From Pseudocercospora fijiensis CIRAD86 (taxonomy: Eukaryota > Ascomycota > Dothideomycetes > Mycosphaerellales > Mycosphaerellaceae), in NCBI RefSeq assembly GCF_000340215.1, contig NW_006921541.1:739876-803875 (forward strand): a stretch of DNA of 64,000 bases. The letters are read 5' to 3'. The number at the start of each line of letters is the position of its first letter. Position 1 is the stretch's first letter. Position numbers and translations under genes: made by a program. The notes under the pieces are model-generated. The model did not search any database and was not told the origin of the DNA. It saw only the letters and a list, made by a program, of their open reading frames with translations. Of this stretch, positions 54,613 to 64,000 are shown piece by piece.

Positions 54613-55269
54613 CTTATATATTTTTTTTAAAGCAAAAACACTAATTCTTTTATTAGGTTACGTTTCTCGGCTACGCTCTAATACGAATCGTTAGACGCCT
54701 ATAGCGCCTTTGCCGCCTCGCAATCCGGGGAGCAGAGCAGGCACTAATTAGCGTCGTCTATATGTACTAGTCCCGTCTAGCATCGATTAGAGTACTCCTT
54801 AGGGCGCCTAGGCAGTAGCAAATTTGCTACTATAGCAGGCAAATGCTTATACCTAGGCTACTACTTAGGGACGTAGTCGCGGGCTAGGTTCTAGGTTGTC
54901 TACTAGTCCTAGCTCGACTCGCGATTCTAGTAGTCCTTAGAGGGGTTTCTCTAATTACGAAGATAGTAATACTGAGATAGGTAGCTAATTAGGGAGATTC
55001 GGTTTTATCTAGTAGATAGAGAGCTGTAATGTATATTTTCGATTTTGAAATAGGCTAGGTAGTCTAGATTAGTGAAAGCCTTATAGTATTAGAGAGTTTC
55101 TAACTCTTAAGGGCTAGGGTATTTCTTCCTACTTAGTCTTAATGTTGTTATAAAAGAAATTTTGCAGCTTAGACTATATAGTGTAGCTAGGCTGTTTCTA
55201 GAAATCAGAATGAAATTCAATAAGTGTATAAAGCTTGTTTTCTAATCCTATAAATAAGATTTTTCTTTC
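54613..55269. other. Junction region of nested block and copia 3' tail
   Basis: RIP-like sequence with a T8 run at 54621-54628 and no readable domain. The right border of the inserted block should lie here (between the DUF3716 relic and the RNase H end), but I could not fix it; no target duplication was found by eye. The left border lies between 41930 and 42284. Confidence 0.35.
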
Positions 55270-58200
55270 TAAAGGAGTAACTTAGGAGTTTGTCCTAGAG
55301 ACGCTATATTATTAGAGAATTTTGTTTAGAGATTTAGGCTTAGTGAAACAGTCCGCTAGCTGTTTGTTAGTAGTAACGAATTCGACACTAATCTTTCCTT
55401 AGGCATACTGTTCTCTGCAGTAGTAGTTCCTAAGGGAAACGTGCCTCGACCTCTTAGAATTAGTATAGTCCTTAATAAGGGAAATAGCTAACTAGTTGTC
55501 TACCTAGATATGAATCCTGTTAACTTCTTCCCTAGTAAGTAGTTAAAGCTTAGTTATCAAATTTCGGAGCTAGCAGATTTCTCTATATGCTTCTATTAGA
55601 GCAATATACTCTGCTTTAGTGCTAGAGAGCACGACTTCCTTCTAGAGCTATAATCTCTATATAATTAGAGTATTGTTAAGAAGTATAAGGGCGCCTAATA
55701 TTGATCTTGATAATGAAGGGTTACTAGCAAAGTCTACGTTAGAGTATGCCTGAAATTCCAAAGTTTTCTTCTTTCTAAAGATAAGTCCTTTATTAACTGT
55801 GCTAGCAATGTACCTCTAGAGATATTTAGCAGCTATAATATGCTTAGGTCCGGGATTCTAAAGGAACCTAGCAAGGTAGTTAACGGCGTAGCTAATGTCT
55901 AGTCTAGTCTAGTTAGCTAGAAACTGCATTTCACTAATTATGGTATTAAACAGCTAGTAGTCCTAACGGTTATAGGGGGTTATAAGAGGCTCGTAAAGCT
56001 TCTTAAGTGGATGCTTTATTAGCTTGTACTAGTCTAAGCTATACTTCTAAAGCTTCTCTTTAGTATAGTGTATCTAGGAGATAGTAAGGTTTCCCTCCTT
56101 GTCTTCCTTTAGATAAAGGCCTAGAAATAGGTTAGACGTAATAATCTTAATTGTATACTTCTTGCGAAGACCTTTAATTAGAGCATCGATCTTTGCCTTA
56201 GAGGTTCTAAAGATTTAGAAGTTATCTATATAAAGGAGGATAAGAATACTATTACCTTGCTATAGGCAATAGTTACTCTTTGTCCTACTTAGGCTAAGTT
56301 AACGAAGAGTGTCTAAAGCATTATAGTGCTAGAGATTAGCAGCCTACTTAAGGCTATACAATCCTTTTCTAATACGGATAATCTACTTTAGAGGGTGCTT
56401 CTTAAACAGGTGCGCGCCTTTTAGGGATCTAATAAAAATCTCTTTGTCTAGAGGGGGATTTAAGAAAGCAGTCTCGATATCAACCTGTCTTCGCTTCTAG
56501 TTTTTGTTTACTAAAAGCCTAAGGATAAGTCTAGTAGTAGCTGCTCTTAGTGTAGGAGTATAGGTGTTAATATAGTCGAGACCTTGCTTCTATATAAAGC
56601 CTCTAGCTGTCTATCTTGCCTTGTATTTATTAATAGAGCCGTCTAGTAGGTATTTGATCTTGAAAACCCATTTTCCTATTAGAGGTGTCCTGCCTTTTAG
56701 CAGGGATTCGGCTAGAATCTACTCGATTGTACTAGACTTTTTAAGAGACCTTATCTCTTTTATAACGGCTTTTCTCTATTTATCCTAGTTAGGCCTTTTT
56801 AGGGCTTTAGCTAGGGTTGTTAGGTTAGCTAGCTTCTAAGCATCTTTTATAGCAGCGGCTATAGCAATCTTAGTAATCTTGCTATAGTTATACTTAGCTA
56901 CGGCTCTGCTAGACCTAAGTCGTACTTCGGCTTAAGGAGGGTTTAGCTAAGGTGGGTTAAGAGCCCTCTTTCTCTTACTAGTAGTCTTAGGGACTTAGAA
57001 GGGAGTGATTAGGGTGTCTTCTAGTTTAGCAGTATCTGTTTCTTAAGTATACTGATTTTTCTTAGGAGCAGCTTCCTACTAGGTAGCTAGTAGTTCTAGT
57101 TAGTGATTTTGGAGTATTGGCTTATTAGCTGTAGGTATTAGCTAAGGTAGTGTTCCTTGCTTAAGTATACCTTGCTCCCTCTAAGCTGTAAGGGAGTCTT
57201 CCTAATCTTCCTGATTATAAGCCTACTAAGGCTAAGGGATGCTACCTCTAAATGGCTCCCCCTAAGGTTCTAAAGAGTGCTAAGGTGTTTAGTTATTACT
57301 AGGGAATAGTGCTAGGATTCCTAACTCAAATAAAAGGTCAGACTAGGTTTTAAGTACCTAAATAGTCTCCTAAGGGACAGCTAGTCTTAAATACTCCCCC
57401 TAAGCTTAAAGGGTACTTAGAAGCTTAGTAAAATTGTCTTTATAGACAAAGTCCTCGTTGAAGGTAACGTATAGAGAGAATCTGATATTATGCTGCTATA
57501 CGCTATCCTTCTAGTACGGGTTCTAAAGCAGATAGTTTGTTAATGAATTTTCTTAGAATCCAATAAACTAGTAAACGAAAGCTCTTAGTACAAATTTCTA
57601 GGAGTTAAGTCGTTTAACCCCGGATTCGAGGTATTTAAATGCCTTGCAGCTAAATCGTCTCGTCTTAGATAGGTTAATGTCTGTGCTGCCGATATTTAAG
57701 TCTGATTCGAAAGCCTTAAGTGGAACTTCCTTAGTTCTTAAGTTTACTAGTCTATTAGTTAGGTAAATCGAATGCATTACTGTAAAGCACTAGTAGTGCA
57801 TTAGTAGGCTAGAGTTAATTATTATTGCTCTTACCTTAAGCAGAATCGTCTTGTTTAACGACTCTACAATACTATTCTGCTCCGGTATATATAGTGCAGA
57901 TATATCCTATCTGATGCTAACTTCCTCTACAAAATGTACTAGATCGTTGTTAGTAAACTCTCCCCCGCTATTACTAAAGATAATCTTAGGGATTTTGTTA
58001 TATTGCCTCTTAATTCTAGTTATCCAGTTAGTTAGCTTATTACTACTTGTTACCTTGTCTTTGTTTCGAAGTAATAGACCCTACCTAAGCCTAGTTTTAG
58101 TATTAGTTAGGATTATGATGTACCTGTTTCTAAACAGATCAAATGGTTGTACGCTAATAAGGTTAATATAGACTTCGTTAAGGGCTTTTTCTAGTCTGGT

Positions 58201-60000
58201 TCTATGTTCTCTTAATATAACTCTTTAAGCTCTCGAGAGCTTATAGGTCTTATAGTGCTCGAGTTTAGATGTATTAACTTCTTCTAGGCCTAGAATAGCT
58301 TCCTTAGTAGCTGTTAGGATCTTATTGCCGACGTAGCTAAGTCTCTAATGCTATCTTAATGTATCCGCTCGTAGTCTAGCGATAGCTAGGGCTAATAGCT
58401 GCCCTTTCTAACTCGATTCTAAGTTTGGTTTTAAAGCTAAGCCTAGTATTTTGACTCTAGTATCTTTAAGGGCGAGTACTCCTTATACTTCCTCAACCTT
58501 TCTAATTAGCTTACCTTTAAGTATTAAAGTACCTAAAGGTCTGTCTAAGTGAATACTACATTTCTTCTAAAGACGCTCTGCTAAGATTAGGTTGCAATCT
58601 GAGTTCGGGGAGTAGAGGACGTCTATTAGAGTAATTAGGGTTTTCTTTCCTTTATAGGTTAGGAAGATGTTAACAGTTCCTAATCGTAATACACTTAATT
58701 TTCCTACTACTTAGGAGAACTGAATAGGCTTAGTTAGGTGCTTAAGATCGCTAAACTAGCTCTTGTTCCCTATAATGTATAGTAATATACCTATATCCCA
58801 AACTTTTGTATTAGCTATTAGGTTCTTAGAGCTTGCTATAGCTAGTCCCGGCTTTGCAATAGCTCCCCTAATTAGGCCCCTACTAAGGCCGTCTAGCTAA
58901 TAGTCTCCCTTATTTTCCGAGTTAGAGGAGGAGTCTAATTCATCTTTATTATTATTAATAGTACTACTAGATTTGCCCTTTCCTTTGCCTTTACCCTTCT
59001 TACCTTTGTCTTTGTCTTTATCTTTGCTCTTATCTTTCTTTCCCTAACTAGGTAGTGCTATATTAGGGTATTGCTTATAGCACTTAGCGTTAGTGTATTT
59101 GTGCTTGCACTAAGTGTATTAGTCGTTATTATTGCTAATAGCCCCTCTAATAAGCTTTAAGCCGCTAGATAACTATCTAGGAGGCTTTTCTCTCCTTAGG
59201 GACGTTATTATTGCTTTAAGGGAGGAGTCCTTAGCTTTAGGCTTATTGTTGTGCTTCTAGGATCTAAGCTATTCGTAACTAGAAAGGCCCTAAATAAACA
59301 GCATCCTAATAAGCATATTAAGCATCTTAATATCTAATAACTTTATAGGCGCTTCTATTATTATAACTAAGCTAGCAAATTGTTCTATCGATATTTAGAA
59401 TCTATTAAACTACTACTAAAAAGATTCGTAGTACTACTAGGTGTTCGGATTAGTAAGGGGCATCCTAATATGCCTAATGAGTTTGATAGTATTAAATATG
59501 TCTACGGTTATAATAGGCTTATATAGAGCCTTAATATAGTCGTATATATCCTTAGCTAACTTAGGTGTATTACCGAAGTCTAGTCTAAGGGCAGGGTCGA
59601 GTCTAGCAATAAGTATACCTAGGGCTTAGATATCTTTCTTCTTCTAGTCCCTAAACATATCTCTATACTGCTAATCGGCTAAGTCCCCTATAAACATGCT
59701 TTTTAGAGGTAGTTTTATTTTATTAGCCTAGTTAAGTCTATAGAATACTATACTAACTAGGTCCTTTTCTAGAAGGGCCGCCTAGAATATAAGCTTCTAG
59801 TCTTAGAAGTTGATCCCCTTCCTAAGAACCTAATTCTCCTTTGCTATCTTTATCTAATTAGTGTCTATCGTTCCTAGCTGCCTTTTAGTATAGTACTAGG
59901 TAGGGCTTATAAGGGACACTTGCTAGGTTTTAGTCCGAACTAGAGCTCTTAACTAGGTACCTAATAGGTCCAGATAGCTAGCTCTGTTTAGTAAACTCTA
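55270..60000 (-). pseudogene. gag-pol: copia gag-pol relic
   Basis: Reading down from 60 kb on the minus strand: a knuckle relic with CKHKYTNAKCYKQYP (about 59.1 kb) followed by a Lys-rich KDKDKDKGKKGKGKGKGK run (about 58.97-59.04 kb); integrase with FSNSGGEFTNND (about 57.95 kb) and YIPEQNSIVES (about 57.87 kb); reverse transcriptase with LLYIDNF where YVDDF is expected (about 56.23 kb); RNase H ending REQYA, VEFVTTNKQLADCFTKP (about 55.33 kb). Stops are mostly TAG/TAA. CpA depletion looks milder here than in the nested block. Confidence 0.75.
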
Positions 60001-60042
60001 GAAACAGTTCTTTTATAGTTAAACTAGATAGGTAAGCGTATA

Positions 60043-60058
60043 CGCCGGGCTTATAACC
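60043..60058 (-). other. Primer-binding site, half-tRNA-iMet type
   Basis: Minus-strand GGTTATAAGCCCGGCG abuts the 5' LTR exactly. The first 12 bases equal those at the same place in the 6561-11882 element. Confidence 0.55.
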
Positions 60059-60240
60059 TATTATAAATCGTACTAGGGATACAACTAATTATCGGATTGA
60101 CAACTATATAACTATATAAAGAAGAATTAGGAGCCTGCTATAGAAACTGCAGTTAATATACCTATTGTGTATCCTTCCTCTTAGCATAGGTCAGCTAATG
60201 GTATCAGCTAACCAGCATATCACCTGACTGAACCACAACA
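60059..60240 (-). repeat. 5' LTR of large copia element
   Basis: 182 bp. Its inner (left) half is changed (TATTATAAATCGTA) while its outer half keeps CpA/TpG (ctgactgaaccacaaca), the mirror image of the other LTR. Confidence 0.9.
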
Positions 60241-60641
60241 TTAAAAGAATGCGCGCCGCAAGCACCGACGAGTCCATTTTGCATGCGGAAAATGCGAAAA
60301 TGGCGTCGCGGCTGAGGCAGTACTTGTGTACTTTCTGCCTTTGCTTACACAGCGCCATGTGTGACTCAAGCAGCTCTGAAGACTGACTCGGCTGATTACA
60401 AACCGAGCTCGAACACGGCAAGAACATTCGAACTCAATAAACGCCGACGCGCCTTGTATATACACCTGCTTGCGCAACAGAACACGACGTCGGCAGAAAT
60501 TTCTGCCACTGGCATTTCGCCCGGCGGTGTACCCATTCTGCCGTAAAATCGGAGGCCCTGGTCTGTGCTCGCTATCGATCACACCACACCTGGAATCATT
60601 TCTTTGCAAAACATCTTCCTCCAAGCAAATCCCACAACACA
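60241..60641. promoter_or_regulatory. Upstream region of the 60642 gene, cut by copia insertion
   Basis: 401 bp of normal composition between the LTR and the start codon. The 5' half is the presumed partner of the SDS23 upstream region on the other side of the element. Confidence 0.4.
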
Positions 60642-61388
60642 ATGTCTTTGAAAGAAGCTTACACACTGGCCCACACGGCACAATGTCGACTCCAGATAGC
60701 AGCCAGCAGGCCAGACCGCAATCTGCGCTTCGTTGTTGGCCATCTCATGCACTACGAGTCTTTGCGATTACGCATTGTCGAGATCGAGCACCATATTTCC
60801 AAGAGCAACCGGACAAGCTCCGTCGCATTCAAGGGAACTGGCCATGTAGATCACCGACTCCAACATAAACCATCGACCGGCCAACTCGGACGAACGTCAC
60901 CGCCTCCACCACCTCAGCAATACGATTACGACACGGATTCGGATGATGAAGATGATGTGGACTTGGACGATGAAGCAGATGATGGCCTTTCGCTGGAGCG
61001 ATTCCCATCAGCTGCAGCGAAACCTGCTTCACATGCAGAGCCCTCTCCTACAGAGCCGCCGGAGCTGGAATCCGACGACGAAGACTACTCAGACGATGAG
61101 GAGGAGCCCAGATCACCCGAACAGCCGACCCAAGATGAATTACAACGGACGATCAAGGGCCACGGAAATGAGCTTCTGGCAACCGAGTACGAAGCAGTCC
61201 GCAAATGTGCCTGTCATGGCAAAACAGACGCTCCATCTTTCGATCGCATGTGGGAACTGCCATCTGACCAGGCGAACGCAAAGGAGCGCGTCACACGCGC
61301 AGTCGCACGAGTGAGCACGGAACCGGCGGCACCTCAATCAGTGTGTTCGAAGCTCGACCAGCGATCGCAGCAGGAAGTTGCAGCTTGA
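60642..61388 (+). CDS. Conserved acidic fungal protein, function unknown
   Basis: A single exon of 248 residues with ATG at 60642. The first 60 residues (MSLKEAYTLAHTAQCRL, ASRPDRNLRFVVGHLMHYESL, LRLRIVEIE) form a helical region that I recall as conserved in Pezizomycotina proteins of unknown role. A proline run (PPPPPPQQ, about 85) leads to strongly acidic stretches (DTDSDDEDDVDLDDEADD, about 96-113, and ESDDEDYSDDEEE, about 142-154), then a charged C terminus with CAC. No membrane segment or signal peptide. Probably nuclear or cytoplasmic. It diverges from SDS23 on the far side of the copia element. Confidence 0.75.
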   Translation: MSLKEAYTLAHTAQCRLQIAASRPDRNLRFVVGHLMHYESLRLRIVEIEHHISKSNRTSSVAFKGTGHVDHRLQHKPSTGQLGRTSPPPPPQQYDYDTDSDDEDDVDLDDEADDGLSLERFPSAAAKPASHAEPSPTEPPELESDDEDYSDDEEEPRSPEQPTQDELQRTIKGHGNELLATEYEAVRKCACHGKTDAPSFDRMWELPSDQANAKERVTRAVARVSTEPAAPQSVCSKLDQRSQQEVAA

Positions 61389-62398
61389 CACCGCCGATCA
61401 CTCAGGCGGTCAGTAGAGTCAGCCTGGCGAGAGCGAATGCGCTCGGGGAGCTGCATTCATTCCCCATTCGGAAAATGGAATTCGGACCTTTATCACAGCG
61501 AGCTTTGCGACATCGGACCTTGGCATATACGGAGTTGGAGATATCATTACATGACATACGATAGCGAGGAGTGCCTCATGGTATAATGACGATAAGGATG
61601 AGTATACATGGGCCTGGAGTTGACTGACCAAAGTCGACGGGTCCTCGACATGAAAATGGCGTTGGAATGTTTTCACGAAGCAGCCCCAATTGGAGCTCTT
61701 GGAATGATACCCATAATTGCTTGCGGCGACGACACAAATTGCGGAGGACTGTTCTCCTCTTGAAGATGCCCAAAATCATAGTAGCTCGAAGAAGAAAATA
61801 AAGACTCTCAACTCGTACAAGTTCTCTGTATCATTCTGTCGCCTTTTCGATTGACGACCGTAACCTCTCTTCTCCCATTTGAATTTGACCACTGATTTCC
61901 GCCTCATCATCAAACATGGAACACAATCTGACGTTCGTCAGAAGAAAGAAAAAAGCTTTCATAATCACCTCTCGTCATCGACCAGGAATACCCCAAGAAG
62001 ATCTCGAATCCTCGGGCCGAGATCTCGGGAACAACGGTCTTCAACAAGCCGCACCCTGCGACAATAATGACGATGGTCACCACCACCGCCCTGTTGCCCA
62101 TGTATGGGTGAATCAGGTGGAGGGACATTTTTTGAATGTGCCACGACACTGTGATGAAGCTGATCCATCGCGATGGTGAAGCAAACGTAGTGTCTTCAAC
62201 ATGGTAGAGATGCTGCTGCTGACTCAGCTCGGCGGGCAAGCTCGAAGCTCCACCGGTTCACCCCTTGATGGCTGCAGCATGAGATTTGGAGTTTGAAATT
62301 ACATATGTGGACGTTAATCCCACCGTGATACGAAATACGCAATAAGCTGTGGTGGTATGTGTGACCGTCGTCTACCTTCTTCGTGCTCGTGCTAACGG
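61389..62398. other. Intergenic, no gene recognised
   Basis: About 1 kb. A minus-strand frame of 109 codons (61910-62239) has one hydrophobic stretch (AVVVTIVIIVAGCGLL) but no family, start context or intron signals that would support it. Nothing else stands out. Confidence 0.35.
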
Positions 62399-62497
62399 CC
62401 GCTCAGTCGGAGTGGTTAACGAGTCAGACTTGAATGCTCCCACGCATCGAGACATCTGATGCCTTCGGGCGCGCAGGTTCGAATCCTGTCCGCAGCG
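62399..62497 (+). tRNA. tRNA-Ser(UGA)-like with intron, degenerate acceptor
   Basis: Anticodon arm TCAGA/TCTGA closes a loop with anticodon TGA at 62431-62433. A 19-bp intron (62435-62453) follows A37, the standard tRNA intron position. A long variable arm (TGCCTTCGGGCG) marks a class II tRNA, as for Ser. The T arm GCAGG-TTCGAAT-CCTGT is intact and includes a B box. The D arm (TCG...CGA) is plausible. The 3' acceptor side CCGCAGC-G has no matching 5' partner (candidate 5' bases GCCGCTC do not pair), and position 8 is not T. Either a tRNA pseudogene or tRNA-derived sequence, or my fold is wrong at the 5' end. Confidence 0.45.
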
Positions 62498-62957
62498 AGC
62501 GATCCAACGAGCTTTCCGTGATGGTGGTTCGAAGCTTTTTGTTTTGCCAATTCCATGACCATTATGGTATCGACATGTCAAATGATTTGATATCACTCAC
62601 GGGCGTGTAGGTTCGAAGTGAGTTCCTTGTTCACTTGCTGCTTCGAATCCAATTGTAATGACTGCCTATTATATATACATCCAAGAGCCACAGGACAAGG
62701 GCATGGATTGCTTGATGACTGACGGTATATGTGGAGTGATTTTGAGACGGATCTTTTGACGGCTTGATGCTGTTGTCGATGGAATGAATATAAGCAATGT
62801 AGCTATGAACAATTTGGAGGCAACGCCGACATCGCAAGCGCCGGCGACTGTGATTCAGCTGATGATGGCACTACTGCCAAAGACGACTCCATACCGCTAT
62901 TTTGGCCCTTCACATCACATACTCCTGCCTTGGTGCAGTCGTGAAGATTGAAATCGA
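62498..62957. other. Intergenic, MFS gene promoter
   Basis: No gene recognised. A second TAGGTTCGAAG word at about 62609-62619 resembles a T loop but lacks any surrounding tRNA fold. Confidence 0.4.
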
Positions 62958-64000
62958 ATGGCCGTGCTTGCACGTCCTTTGCTCTGGTTCTATCATGAAT
63001 TCGGCATCGACTCGATTCAGAAGACTGGCCGCAACGCTTGGCTCATGATAGCGGCGCGCTCTCTCCGCATGTTTGCTTATGGCACGAATGCTTTGGTCCT
63101 GGGTGAGTCTTGGGCGGCGTTTGGGCGCGAGATATCTTTCAACATCGAGGCTGACCTGGTACAGCACTATTCTTCTCGGAACTTGGCTTTTCCGACGCTC
63201 GAATCGGACTGTTCATGACCTTGACTCTTCTTGGAGATGTCTTTCTGGGAACCTCCTTGACGCTCATCGCGGATCGCTTCGGCCGACGGAAAATCTTACT
63301 TGGCGGAAGCTTTCTGATGGTATTGACTGGGCTCTGCTTTGCCATCTTCGAAAACTTCTGGATTCTTCTCTTCGCTGCCATCGTGGGAGTGGTGAGTGCG
63401 ACTGGTGGAGACTTTGGTCCCTTTCGATCGATAGAAGAGTGAGTCGCAGCGGAACGCTTCGCACGGCTGCATGGGCTGACAACGTCAGATCCATTATCTC
63501 TCAACTCACCACGCCGTCTACTCGATCAGATGTTCTTGCGTGGTACGTCACATTCTCTGCTTGGGGCTCATCAGTCGGCAGCGAAGCATCGGGCAGAATC
63601 ATCGACTATCTCCAGAACAGAGATGGCTGGACGATTAAAGACGCCTACCACTCGCTCTTCTGGGTATACGCTGTGATGGGTATCGTGAATGCGATGATTG
63701 TCTTCTGCTTGTCCAAAGACTGCGAAGCCGACGCTCTCCAAGACGAGAAGAAGTATGAACACGTGGCGCAGGAAGAGCGTGAATTTTCGTTCGAGCTCAC
63801 CGAGCATCCCGACAATCATAGCCCTGCCGAACCTTCAGCAAACCCTACTGCCCCGGTCGAACCATCATCACAGTTCAAAGCCCTGACAACCCGCCTCACT
63901 TCATGGACTGGACACATCTCAGGCTCGACGTTGTCCGTCGTCTGGAAGCTGTGGGCTCTGTTGGCACTCGACTCACTGGCAGATGGCATGGTGCCGTACT
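62958..64000 (+). CDS. Major facilitator superfamily transporter, 5' part
   Basis: Exons 62958-63102, 63165-63438 and 63489 to the window end, with introns of 62 and 50 bp whose phases close; at least 310 residues before the edge. After a 30-residue N terminus come hydrophobic helices: RSLRMFAYGTNALVL, GLFMTLTLLGDVFLGTSLTL, then the MFS loop ADRFGRRKILLGG, SFLMVLTGLCFAIFENFWIL and a further helix with VSATGGDFGPFRSIEES. A long soluble loop with acidic residues follows (about residues 225-285), the central loop between the two halves. Similar fungal proteins are uncharacterised sugar- or drug-type permeases; substrate unknown. The 3' part lies beyond 64000. Confidence 0.85.

Larger units (their letters stand above)
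41735..60240 (-). mobile_element. Ty1/copia retrotransposon with large nested insertion
   Basis: Matching 182-bp LTRs at 41735-41916 and 60059-60240 have TGTTG...CAACA ends. They are bordered by tcaaa (41730-41734) and ttaaa (60241-60245), a 5-bp target duplication differing by one C/T change. The element reads on the minus strand: primer site GGTTATAAGCCCGGCG directly inside the right LTR, polypurine tract CTAAGGGGGAG directly inside the left LTR. Gag knuckle, integrase, RT and RNase H lie between about 59.9 and 55.3 kb. The RNase H end and the 3' LTR are about 13 kb apart, because foreign sequence (about 42.2 to 54.9 kb) is inserted between them. Confidence 0.88.

Noticed and set aside
41735..60240. 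A Starship-type giant element
   Set aside because: No tyrosine-recombinase (DUF3435) captain-like frame was seen; the borders are copia LTRs with a primer site and polypurine tract.
61910..62239. 109-codon minus-strand frame with one hydrophobic segment
   Set aside because: No family match, no conserved start or splice signals; the stretch is short enough to be chance.
62598..62640. Second tRNA suggested by TAGGTTCGAAG
   Set aside because: No acceptor, D or anticodon arm can be folded around it.

Overview
The window comes from a filamentous ascomycete. The best guess is a Dothideomycete of the Mycosphaerella type, though the class is an inference. The evidence is short introns (47-63 bp, mostly GTGAGT/GTAAGT donors), typical fungal protein families, compact genes on both strands, and long TA-rich blocks of retroelement relics full of C-to-T changes at CpA (repeat-induced point mutation, RIP).

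Layout. 1-1000: single-copy DNA ending in a gene fragment cut off by a repeat. 1.0-14.95 kb: RIP-destroyed repeats: a MULE-like DNA transposon relic (minus strand), then a Ty3/gypsy chromovirus (plus strand) whose reverse transcriptase is split by a nested Ty1/copia element (6561-11882) with a perfect 5-bp target duplication. 15.0-41.7 kb: a gene island with an HNH nuclease-like gene, an F-box-like relic, an ecdysoneless/SGT1 homologue, a tannase/feruloyl esterase, a type-B carboxylesterase, a small mitochondrial LEA-like protein, a GH5 exo-glucanase, divergent RPA34 and GRC3, a FAD monooxygenase, two tandem zinc-finger paralogues, a ThDP-dependent enzyme and the CBS protein Sds23. 41.7-60.2 kb: a second copia element with 182-bp LTRs, itself invaded by about 12-13 kb carrying RIP-killed but still readable genes for a RecQ-like helicase, a DUF6589-like protein and a DUF3716-like protein, separated by minisatellites. 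60.2-64 kb: a conserved acidic fungal protein, a tRNA-Ser(UGA)-like sequence with an intron, and the 5' part of an MFS transporter.

How the genes fit together. RPA34 (RNA polymerase I) and GRC3 (ITS2 pre-rRNA processing) share a 182-bp divergent promoter, which fits joint control of ribosome production. Tannase, carboxylesterase and GH5 form a loose group of plant or fungal wall-active, mostly secreted hydrolases. The 18.5-kb copia block sits between the divergent starts of SDS23 and the 60642 gene and splits what was about 0.77 kb of shared upstream DNA.

The most notable observations are: the helicase/DUF6589/DUF3716 ghost module; the polarity of RIP inside the two LTRs of the large element; a shared half-tRNA-iMet-like primer site in two copia elements with different LTRs; abrupt keto/amino strand-asymmetry switches inside single exons; and a Nopp140-like extension on RPA34. 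Spliced gene models were built by hand from splice signals and reading-frame closure; family names come from motif recognition, not from searches.
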